Source of the DNA: Batillaria attramentaria
Taxonomy: Eukaryota; Mollusca; Gastropoda; Batillariidae
Assembly: GCA_018292915.2 (NCBI GenBank)
Contig: JACVVK020000054.1
Coordinates: 720,001 to 784,000 of the forward strand
Length of the DNA: 64,000 nucleotides
Direction of reading: 5' to 3'
Part shown: in pieces, positions 41,400 to 53,800 of the stretch
Numbering within the stretch: the stretch's first letter is position 1
Layout: every line of letters begins with the position of its first letter
Notes under the pieces: model-generated
The model's input: the letters and a program-made list of their open reading frames with translations, nothing else
Told to the model about the DNA's origin: nothing
The model's database searches: none
Program-made: the position numbers and the translations under genes

Positions 41400-42334
41400 C
41401 TGGTGAAAATAGAAATTCTGACTCTGAGATATAAACACGCTTTCATTGCGAATGGGTCGGGGATAAATTAGATGGATTCTACATGAAGACAGAGGCAGAC
41501 AGAGAGAGGGATGGGATGAGAGATAGGTACAGAGAGGTGGAGAGGGGGGACGAAATATTACGAACAGGTCACTTCTTACAAGACAACAGCAAAATTTAAA
41601 ATGTCATAAAACAAAACAAACAAACAAACAAAAAACCCCGGAAACAACAACAACAACAAACAAGTAATCTCAGCAAAGGTTGATTCCGTGATGTGAGACC
41701 AGGTTCTATCAGATTCAGTAATTGTAAATGGCTACGAATTAGCGCCTATGAAGAAACGTTACAAATGACGGGGCAAGAATTAAATTTGCGTGAGTTATAG
41801 ACTCCCCATAATAACGCACTTTCAATAATAATAACAACATGGCGCAACTTCTCCCACTGCAGAGCGCAAAACTGAAAAGGATGAGTCAATATTCAAACAC
41901 ACCCACGTCTGAAAGACGCGCTTCTCTCGCACTCAGATCTCACCAGTAATTATAACGTTTAGCATTAACTTCACACGCACGCCTCTCCCCTATTAATGAA
42001 ATCAACAAGCCACGCAAGACATGAAATAAAAGTTTCTCCTCTCGCGCAGAACCATCAGATGTATCACTGCCTCTGATTTGTGTCAACTGAAGATCGTTCG
42101 AGTCTCCCGCCTCTCCTATTCAATTTATACCAGCGCTTATGAGAGGGATTGATTACTGTGTACATTTCAAATCATTTGCACGGGCGCGTTTCATTTCCCT
42201 AAGGAGCCGTGGTTAAAAATGTCAAAAGTCGCAGAGCTGTTAGAGAAGGCTGCTGAGATAAAAGGGCAAAGATACTTACTGTTATCGGGGAAATTTACTG
42301 ACAGATACGCTTGTCTCGCACTGACAAGTCACAG

Positions 42335-42385
<51 letters not shown>

Positions 42386-43105
42386 ACGTGCAAACAGAAA
42401 AAAAATAGCTCAAATGCTGCGGTAAATGACGCCATAAAACCACCCACTAGCGCGCAATTAAAACTGCAATGGGAAAATTGAGAGCTTGACAGGAGAATTC
42501 TATTCGGCAGTACACTGCTTCCTCTTGCAAGCACTGCCAGTCCTATGCTAATATTCTCCTCCAGTGTCACGATTCACGACCTTTCGAATACCAGTGATGC
42601 TAATACAGCCCTCGGATTCGTTCCAGATTTATAATCACGAAAGGGAGGTGAGAAAAAGGAACCGCGTGTGGCAAATCGTGAGCAACAAAAAAGAAGAAAA
42701 AAAAAAAAGGGGGGGGGGGCGTAGACGATTCTATTTCCAGTGAATATACCTACGAACTGACACTGTGGAACAAGAGGACACGGCGCGGAAACAAACGCAT
42801 CAACGGAGACGTTAAAATGGAAAGGAGTTACCTAGGTGGATACTCTCCTATGATACGAAAACAAAACCCGAAAGGGTGAAAATATTTTCACCAACAGAGG
42901 GACCAAAACCGAGAAGACCAAGCGTATAGTTACCAGAACAGGAAAGACTGTTTGCGTGTTAAAACTGATATCTAGATATTAGAACATTACAAGGCTAATG
43001 ACGCGACTAAATGGGACGAAACAAACCTGTTGCGTGTGTGCGGTATCTGGCGGCTATGAAAATGATCTAACTTGGAAATTCCAAGAATTTCTGCTTATTG
43101 GTTTC

Positions 43106-43136
<31 letters not shown>

Positions 43137-46100
43137 TACAATCAGAAAAGACCAGCCATGACTATACAAGTTATATCTGCAAGTAAACCAGCATCTAGAC
43201 TACCTCCTCCGATGCCTCCTCCTGCATCCCCGCCCGGGCCCCCATGGTTGCTGGTAGCAAGGTCAGTGGGGGACTTGTCGTGCGGGTTGGGCAGGAAGTC
43301 CCTGTCGTTGGGCTCGATGGGTTCCTGTTTGATGGGGCGCTGTAAGGGTTTTGGACCAAGTCCGTTCAGACTGCCGCCGCCATCTTGTTGATGCTTGGTC
43401 ATGTGACGCGTCAAGTAAGTTTCCTGTGGAAAAAAGGGAAATGTGGGTCATGGTCGAGTCGACAAGATCTGGGCTGTTTAGACGACACTCGAAGACTGCA
43501 AGTAAATCAGATTTTTGTTTTGTTTATTCGCCAAAGACAAGGAGCACACGTTCATACATGTACATGTCAAGTACTCGATTGAGGAAATAGGCAGTGATGC
43601 GGAACTGCACACCTTTCAAAGAGCGCTTTGAGTCTGCATATTAATGAATAACTGTGCATAGTGTAGGCGCTTTACCCAGCAATCTACGCTTCGGAATTAA
43701 CATTTGCATTTATTTTCACAGTTTGTGGGCTAAACATTTCCAAAGCAGAGGGGTAGGAAGCCGGAGTACCCGGACAGACCCCTGACGGTCGGCCCGAACT
43801 AACGGCGCCACATACGAGAGAGAAACGTTCTTTGCCCCAAGTGGGACTCGAACCTAACCTCTCGCTGGAGGACCGACTGCATGAGCGGGAATGTGGTCTT
43901 TCTCTAAACATCTACATCTATCTATTATCATTATTATTATCATTAAGTTTATATTACCTGTGTGTAGGACTTGCCGCAGATGTGGCAAATGTGCGTCTTG
44001 AGATGCTTGGTGTCCGAGTGCTTAGGGATGTGCTCCCGCAAACTCTGCAAATACAAAATTCCCGCAGGTCCTCCAATTATTACGTGTACACGGTAACTCG
44101 ACTGCAATACGTCACATCGTTCAACCTGACATCATGGAAGAGACCAAGCAACGAACGTAGACTTGAACAAACAGCACAATAAACAAGTTTGTTTGTTTGT
44201 TGACGCCAACGTCTCGGTACATGTGTATGATAAGAATTACTGAAGAAACAAACAAACAAACAAACAAACAAATTGTACTGGTTCACCTAAATAAAACTCA
44301 GACATTTTTTAAAACTATTATTCCGTCTTTTAAAAATCAACGCAAACATCCTGGGCCTCGGCGGGTGTGTATCGCTAGTCCTACGTGGCAGCTGTCCTAC
44401 GTGTCTGTTGTCCGAGTTCTCGACGGATAGTCCGACAGCCCATAGCCCTACGTGTCGATTGTCCAACGCTTACTCGAAGTCGCGTCAGTCCCTGCGTGCC
44501 GATAGTCCTATGTGCTCCTTCGGATTTTTCAAGTAGGACTATCGACACTATCGAGCATAGGACTATTACATAGTATTAAAACTCGGACTATCGATTCAAA
44601 ATACGTAAAATCGTCGGACTATCGACACGAAGGGCAATCAACCGTATGACTATCGACACGTATTGCAATCGACCGTATGACTATCGACATACAGGACAGC
44701 TGACACGCAGGACTACAGAGACGCCCCCGACCTGGGTTACTTCATTTACAGAAAGGGGGGGGGGGACACAAACAAACAACCCCCCCCCCCAAACCCCAAA
44801 CAACAACAACGGCTTATTATTTTCAAACCTGCTCGTCAGCGTAGCACTTGTAGCAAGAGTTGCAGCGGAAGGGTTTGTCCGTCATGTGTGAGCGTGAGTG
44901 AGACTGCAAATTAGACAGCTGCGAGAATGCCTTGCCGCACCCCGGGTGCATACACTTGTACGGCTTTTCACCCGTGTGTGTGCGGATGTGCTGCTGCAGA
45001 TGTGACAGCTGCGTGACAAACAGACATGCAAACACACCGTAAGAATGGGTTCCTTAAGATATCGGGGTGAGTACTGATATGCATGAGCAGTAACTGAATG
45101 CTTTTGCAGAGAACCTCACTGTAACTACTATGAATTACAGGAAAAGGGTAGCATACGATAACACTACAAGAAAATCAAGCCATTAATTTTACTCTTTAAA
45201 AGAGGATGGAAGCTTTAATCTAAAAAGGGACCCTACACCGTCAACAGGAATCTTAAATGTTCCCTTAGAGAAACTACAGAACCTAAAGATTTGTATCTCA
45301 CGTCCATTACCAGGTACACTGTCTACAGGTCGGCATACTGCATTTGAAAAGGGGGTGTAACCGGAGTCTAAAAGGGAAACTACTTGTCGCTAGCGAGATG
45401 GGGGCAACAACAAAAAAAAAAAAAAGAAAGTGGTGGCTGGGATAGTAAGTTTTTACTGGAAGTTTTGAATATGCTATGCTTGTTTGTATGGATGATTTTT
45501 GCAGGAAGATTGAAAAACTGCAACTGTACAAGCACTACAAGTAATGGCTATGGCTATGTTAATATTTAAGGACTGTACACTGTTTTTATGTAAGATATAC
45601 ATTGGGGTTACATATTACTGCAGTGGTGTTAACTACCTTGTGCCTGCCTAGATGCGGGTTGACTTTTGAACGCAGCAGCACTGAACAACGCTTATGACAC
45701 GGTGACTACATGTATCTCGCCCCCAAAAAGCTACCATGAAGGACGCGATGACTTTGTCAAAGACAGACACAAATACCGCCAACAGTGCACAGAGGTATAA
45801 GAATTTTTCTTTCCCATGTCTGCATGGAAACTTCCCCCACATTTTCCCTATTCATAGTGTGTGGTTAAAGTGAGGTTCCCTTGTAGATGCACAGACAGAA
45901 ATGACCTGCTTCACAAAAGAAAATAGTAAAAGAAAATGAAAATAAAATCGAAATGAAATCAAATTGTCATTTTTACTTAAGAAAACACTTTTGTGGACAT
46001 GCTCTGCAAATACTGACGTGTGGAAGAGAAGAAACCAGATGCCAATCAAATGAGAAAGTTTTTTTTTTTTAGGGTTTATAAAAAAAAATATTATTCTGCC

Positions 46101-47799
46101 CCCTCCTTTTTCCTATCTTATCAAAAGCACACAAAAATTTTGGTAAAAGTTTTTTTTGTTTTAAAAAAAAACTTTGAGAACATCTCCCACGCACCAAATT
46201 TGCAGGGCATGTCAAAAACAAACACCAGGAAGGCCATGACGAGTATGGTTTCACATCCAAATGTATGACAACTGCTCAATGTTGTGAATAAAATATTCTA
46301 TCCGTTAACTTGTTAGCTAACGACCATGTGGATAGTACTCATAAACTTGTGTCTTTCAGCACCTATTTAATCAGAAAACTGGAAGACTTATTTATTCGAA
46401 AAAAGGTGTGTTCTATTAAAGGGAAAATGTGCATCTGTGCCCTTTCTATGCCTCGAATGTTTAGCAGAATGTTAAGGCCAAACAGGTGGTTTTGACTATT
46501 CTTTACAGCGTACTACTCCTTTCAGCATTTCCTTTGTGGTCTGGTATCTTCAACCGTGATGCAAGCAATGCACTGGAATCCAATGCCCTACGTCTGGTTT
46601 CAAGCACTGAGAAGTCTCAACCAATGAATGCGTTCTTTTGAACAGGCCTCCACTGTTTAAACATCCTGATCTGTTTGTGAAACCTGTACAATCATGGACT
46701 TCCTGTCTTAGCCGCTTTAATCCACTCAAGAAGCTCTCCTGTCTTAAAAGACAAAATTCTGTCGAAGCCTCGTTCTCGATATCTGCTCGCAAACTGCGAT
46801 GTTGTCGTCTGCTGATCAGAATCCCACGACTGAAAATTTGCAAGTTAGTGACGTAACCGCTGGCACCAGTTCTCTGCTCTTGCCAGGTTTTCTTTCTTTC
46901 GGGGTGAAAAATGGAAAGTTACGTTGACCTGTGAACGAACCATAAGAATAATGAGAAGATTAGCTCAAAAACGTAGACTTTTTTGTGACGTCAAAGATTA
47001 CTCCTCCTAGGTTCCAATATTGGCAGAGCTTCTGTCCTTTCTTGATCAAGAGTTCTAAGAAAGCGTAAAGGTTAAAGATTGGCATAACCAGTGTTCTGCA
47101 TTATTTACAGGCCTCTTTCCCGCATTACTACACACAGCTCATCTGAGGGCAAGGTGTCTTGACATACCTGTAAGTGCATGTTTATTAATGTTTCTTTTCT
47201 CGTGAATGCTGCTGGTGAAGATCACAAAGCAGAAAAGCTTTTAATCATTAATGTTAATCGAAAGCCAAGGGCGTAATTAAAATGCCTGCTTCATACGGCA
47301 GATAAAACAAGTTACGCTTGAAAGCGAGCTCTAGAACTTCAAAAGAAATATACAGGTTAGCAGAGGAAGGATTTCACCATCACAGAATAGCTTCTTCTGG
47401 TTGTTTTTTTTTTTTTCTCCGTGTGTTGTCCATAAAAGGCAGATGTAATGCCTGTGTCATTCAGGTCGCTAACCACCAGGTCACAGCAGGCAGAACGAAG
47501 AACAGTATGCAAATTTCCCCTGTGGGACTTCAAGTGTCATTTAAATTCATTCGTTGATCGTAAGGGCGTCGCTCTTTCCAAGTTTTTGCATGCACAGAGG
47601 TATATCGGGCAAAAACACAGATCATTTGGGAGAGAGAAAACTCTTTACGACTGCTGTCACTGTTAGAGCCTGGAGCAATCATCATTGCAAATGAGACGCC
47701 CGTTTCGTTAATTTACAGAAAGATTTCCCTACATGCCTTGAATGGTTCAGACCTCCAGTCCTAACACCATTTTCTTCTGGGCAGAGATTCCATTAGATG

Positions 47800-47850
<51 letters not shown>

Positions 47851-50800
47851 CCAAACAAAAAGTAAAATAGTAAGATGAAGCAGCATGGCTTACCTGAATG
47901 CATCACAGGTGAACCTCACTTTAACACAGCTTTTTTGTGACAAATATGTGTCTACCAACAGACAGTAATACGACATACGTCCGAGCCCTACCCCCTCTTT
48001 TCCCCAGAAAACCACTATGTTCATTTTCACAGACCACAACTGACTGACGTGGAAAGAAATGGTATGACAGGATCGAAAGGAAATGCGCGAAGAACACTGG
48101 AAATCAAACTACAAAATACTTCACGTGAGTCTGAAAGTCTGTAATCCATGTGGCAAATCTGATCTATGAAGTATGTATGTTTGCATTGTTGATGTGGAGG
48201 GTGTGGTATGAAGTAGCAAATATTTCTTAAGCGACAACCGCGTGAGATGTGTCACAGAATAAAATGAAAACAAAAAAGTGATTTGTTTAAGCAAGACCAT
48301 GAATACGAAACCGAAATGTTCCCTTTCTGTGTGAAAAGGTTTTGCTGGCTATCTCGGATACATTTGGCCGTTTGCTGAAATGACCAAAAAAAAAAAAAAA
48401 CAACCCAACAACAAAAAACAAACAAACAAACAAACAAAAACCCCGTGACTCCTGAGTAACGTGTTGTAGAAAAATCTCACCAAATATGAGCACACTATAT
48501 GTGTGTAGAAATACAAAGTTACGTCAGGGGGGAGATGTGATATTTTTCATTGCGTATGGATTCCGGCAACCTGTGTGGAGGATCACTGCTGCTAGCACTG
48601 CGTTCAAACGTCATTCCGCTATTGCATGGACGTTTCGTGGGCAGTCTACTTCGGCTGAGAACCACTGGTTCAATGCATCATAGTGAAAACCTTTACAGAC
48701 AGTTGAATACGCGACTTCTATATCCTGCTGGCAGTGCTAAGGGTTACGGATTAATCACCACCTCAAAACATGGAAATATGAGAAAAATATAAGCGATGAT
48801 TTGTACTTTTCTTGTAAACTGGACTTTATTTTAACAAGTCATGTTTTGTACGACCCTAGCAGTCAAATGAACCAGGACTGTCCATAGCGTTGATTTAGCT
48901 ACTTATTCCTTTACAATAAATAAGGATACAAACACTAATGGAATCTCTGTCAGATATTTACAGGGCCGGGTGAATACACTTGGGCTGTCTATTCTGCTCT
49001 AGCTAGTTACAGAGCTCACACTACACGTATCTCCCCCCCCCCCCATCTTATCCTCCCTGCCTCCCATCCCCCTTTTCTTTTCTTCAGAACTGGAGACATA
49101 CTTTCACCACAATACCCGACTTCGATTTAAGCGAGCATCCCCGTCAACATACTCCTCACTACAACAACACTAGGGATGGCTCGAATAGGAGCTCCAGCCT
49201 TATTTTATCAGTGATCTCCCCCCCAGCAGAAAACACAGTCATTTGGCGAAAATGACAGGATTTGGCTACCACAATGTAGCAAGGCTATTCATCTCTAATT
49301 GTGGGTTTCTCTTTCCTCTCGTTGGCTGGAGAGACGTATCAAGGCAGGGATCGGCTGGCGTACCTGATGGGCGACTGGTTCCTTATTCACACAGCGATTA
49401 AACTTCGGCGTATCCTTTCAGGTATTTTAGACCAGAAATCACATCCAAAATCCAACATAATCCAGCTTAGTGAGAAAGCTGAGTCTCCCACGTTTGTTGG
49501 CGAGCGGGAACTAAAACCTCTATCCTCAAAATTCTATGGTTTCACTTTTCCCCCGACTGTCTGTGGCTGGGTATTCTCTCTAGCTCACAGGTACCGCAAC
49601 ATTTCAAGGACTGACATCAACACTCCCATCCGTGCCCTTTGGTGAGTGAAAATATTTTTTGCACTGACAGTATAACATGAAACCGTAGGGAAATCGAACC
49701 ATCGTTTTATCTACAAAACACAAAAATGTAACCTAACACAGCAGGCTTGTTTCTTATTTCTGCAAGGAGTATGTATAGTCGCGAAAATCCCTCGGCAAAG
49801 ACGATAGTGTAATGAGAAATCAGATACATTTGTAGGTGCCCGTAAACAACCCTGCCGCACACGTTTTGTTTTTTTTTTTAATTTTTTTATTTTTTTAACT
49901 GTACCACCCAACAACGCGAAAGCGAAGAAGTAATTTTTCTCCCCGTATGCACCTCAACACGTCAACAAAACGTGTGCAAAAAAAAAACACAAAAAATTGA
50001 GTTTTATTCATTTGTTCGTCATTTTTCCATTAATTTCGTTTCTTTCTTTATTTATTTAATCACTTTGTTTCTACTCCTTACGTACTTATTATCTTCATTA
50101 TCAAACATTTTCCATTAGTTTTGTAGTGTGAGCTCCGATGTAATCAGCCAGGATATTGGAATACAAAATCTAACAGAGGCAGGCGAAGGGAACTAACACC
50201 TGGTTAGGACAACTCGGGGGTACGGGGGGGGGGGGGGGTAATATGATAAAAACAATAATGTAGACACCTGAATAAAGGCTTCCCCACACCCCTGGTGCAG
50301 GCAGCGATAAGGTCTTTCACCCGTGTGACTACGGACATGTTGCTGCAGCTGGGACAACTACAACAAGACAACAGAGGCAGTTAGAGCGGCAGACGTGTTT
50401 GCGAACCCTAAACACTATAATGGAGCGGTCACTCTTTGGGAACTAAGAGTTACCACGCACGACGTTAGCCCTGTATTTACGCATTTAACGTTAAACAAAT
50501 AAAAAAAGGCCCGGCATCAGTCAGATAGTATTCTTTTCTGTACTGCAATGTCACTTGCTTCCTTCATGCTCCGCTAAGTGTATCTAATGACTACTGTTTG
50601 CCTACAGTGTCCAAAGAACCCATCTTCACACAAAACAAAATCGGAGACTGACTTTTTATTTTACGATTTTTGTTCATTTACTGGTTCATCTACTCACGTA
50701 TTTCTCTAGTTATTTATTTCTTATTGTTTGAAGCCTTATACGTTTATACCCTTCACCTACTTATTCGCCCCTAAAGGGTTTCTCTTTTCTTTTGTGGTGT

Positions 50801-53800
50801 GAGCTCTGACATAATCAACAGGACACTGGAATACAAGTTCTAACAGGAAGGGAACTAATGATTGGTTAGGACATCTCGGGGACGGGAGGAGGGGGATAAA
50901 AAACAATAATGTAGACACCTGAATAAAGGCTTCCCCACACCCCTGGTGCAGGCAGCGATAAGGTCTTTCACCCGTGTGACTACGGACATGTTGCTGCAGC
51001 TGGGACAGCTACAACAAGACAACAGAGGCAGTTAGTGCGGCAGACGTGTTTGCGAACCCTAAACACCATAATGGAGCGGTCACTCTTTGGGAACTAAGAG
51101 TTACCACGCACGAAGTTAGCCCTGTATTTACGCATGCTGTGTTATAAACAGCCAAAGACATTAGTGAAATACTGTTCCGCTAACTGGCTCTCGATACTAC
51201 CGTTTGTCTACTGTCTGTGTTCAAAGAACTCGTCTTCACACAAACCAAGACCAGGGACGTGAATTTTATTTTAAGAAAAAAAAAATGACTCGTACAAAAG
51301 ACCCCTGCAGTCTTTCTCGTGTCAACTCACGTTTTCTGCTTTCTTCGCAAAACCAGGGTTATTCAAACTATTCATCTACAGCTGCTCCATTCAGTGTTTA
51401 GGAATCGCAAACACGCGAGCGGCAGCCAGCATCTTACTGTGCCAGCATTGACGGGGGAGTTCATTTGAGTCATGATTTGCCCTGACTCGAGTACACTGTG
51501 TAATGATTAACTCCTACCACGTTTACACTTTACCTACGCTTCAAAATCTGTTCTTCTAGGTCAATGTTTTATATTTCATTTCACTACTGCTGTCTTCTCT
51601 GTCGATCTAAGATTCACAGTCACTGTTTAACATGCCTTTACAGAATATCATTTTGTGTAATAATAGCCGACTTTCGTCAAGGTATTTTTCTTCGGGCACA
51701 TTATTGCTCAGTACATAACATTATGCGAGTCAAACAGGTCATGTTGCATTTTCCCCCAAGAAATCCAGAAAACAAATTCTTCATCGAAACACCTCCATAA
51801 CAAAGTTAATCTTCTGTAGCACTGTAAGAATTAACTGTCAGAAAATCATTGCATTTGTAATTCTGGCTCACAATCTGGAAGGCTGGAGATGATGCTCTGT
51901 TTTCAGTATAGCAATTTTCACCAAAACTTTGTTCTATTTTTTACTTACGTTATGATCATTTTAAATACATTTCTACGCTTCTTTAACAGTTCTTTTCGCT
52001 AATTAATACTAATCGTTTTTGTGCCCATACAAGGAGTTTTATGACTTTCTTGTAAAGCCTATATTTTCCATGTCTCCTCCCTCAATGTCTGGACAGTAAG
52101 ATGGTGTAAAAAGAATAGACATCGGTGTGGTTCGTACGAACGCACCTCCCGAAAACCTCACAACTCGACTAACTGGTCATAATGTAAATCAGTTTAAATA
52201 TACATTTACCTCTGTGGGTCAGAGATGCTTTTTCAGTTAACACCTACTGTGTTTGGGGCAATATACATGTATGACACAGGCATGAAATATTGTTAGTGTG
52301 TATTTCAGTCACACTACTGAGGGATGATTTCCTGTGGTATTTTGGAGCGTTTTGAGCAGAAAGAAACTAAGAAAATATGACGGGTATCATCTGAATGGGG
52401 CGAAAACAAAGATCACGTCACTGGTCTTCTCAAACGAAGCTAAAATTACATCATCACTCTTCCAAAACAAAACTAAAATTCCGTCATTTTTTTTTCTTTC
52501 TAAGACAAAGTTAATATTACGTCATCGTTCATCCAAAACAAAGCTGAAATGATGTCAATGATCCTTAGCAACGGTATCTAAACGACACCGCGGTAAAAAC
52601 TGGCAAAATGGCCTTTTTCTGGACCTCTCGTGAGCTGCGGCCGAAAGTGGCCGCGTCGGGAAGTGTGCTGAACGGATGACACCGATGTAAGGGCCCCGCA
52701 TTTGCGAGTAAGAGAGAGAGAAGGACTTGGGCAGTAGGAGGAAAAAGTGCAAGATGCATAGACACCTGGGTAAAATTCTTCCCGCACCCCTCATGTGAAC
52801 AATGGTACGGCTTTTCGTTCGTGTGAATTCGAACGTGTTGCTTCAGCTGTGTTAGCTAGAAGAAAAAAACAACAAAAAACAGGCTGGTTAAAGGTAGCCG
52901 CCAACTCAGTTTACCAACACTAATCTGTAGCATGCACAAAATATTAATCTGGCTGACCATACTTTCTTTTATAATTAGTATTAAATTTGCACAGAGGACC
53001 TTTAAGCTTTACGTTATTGATAAATAGTAATAGCGCAAAAACTAGTGAAACCTTGTAAAGATCTCAAGAAATATCTCCTAGAGCATATTTGTAAAATAAA
53101 TACCTTAGATCGTGTGTTTCCAGACTCAGGGATACGGCTAAATCTAAAACTGTTCTGATTCATGCAAATGACCTCCAAAGATCACTACAATTTACAATAT
53201 CACATACTATTTTTTTCCTAACAGGCAAGAAAAATGTTTAAGCTATTTTTCACTACCGATAACAGTGCTTCATATGAAAAGCAGATGCTTTAGTGCCTAA
53301 TACGAAAAGCAGATGCTTTAATGAGCATTTTCAGTGGTCCGGGGGGTGAACTGGTCAATAACACACAGTGCGAAAATGAAGTGAGAGGCTTTGATAATGA
53401 CCTGGGTAAACGCCTTGCCACAACCCTCATGTATGCAAGTGTAAGGCCTTTCGTTTGTGTGAATACGGATGTGGGCTCGTAGGTGGGCCAACTGGGGAGA
53501 CAGAGGAGAAAGAAATACCGATATTTCCTTTTTGCCCACAGGAGCACTCTTTTGTACGATCTGCGTATAGATTTCGGGCTACATGACGTCATACACGTAC
53601 AGTCTGACCGTTGGTTTGTTTGGAAACCACGTGTCAGATTTCGCTTCATGTGGTCGCTTATTCAAGAAGAGATGTAGGAACAAGTTCAGTTACAATTTTT
53701 TTTATCACATGAGTCAGCATAACGTTTAACACATTATATGTTTTGTTTCTAGCACAGTACGGTTATAAGTAAATACTTGACGTCATCGCTCGGAATCTAT

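Larger units (their letters stand above)
49960..51300. repeat. Tandem segmental duplication, ~650-bp period, containing cassettes A and B
   Basis: Unit 1 (about 49960-50610) and unit 2 (about 50610-51300) align along their length. The central ~200 bp around the exon is nearly identical, including GGCAGACGTGTTTGCGAACC and GGAGCGGTCACTCTTTGGG, while the outer parts are diverged. This shows how the exon array grows: by tandem duplication of exon plus intron. Confidence 0.9.

Noticed and set aside
41081..41446. Arg-rich and Pro-rich frames on both strands around 41100-41440
   Set aside because: Shadows of the GC-rich last coding exon of the zinc-finger gene; only the frame continuing from the upstream exon in phase 1 fits.
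49301..49645. 114-codon plus-strand frame in the intron next to cassette A
   Set aside because: No recognisable similarity; it opens and closes without a plausible promoter or splice site.
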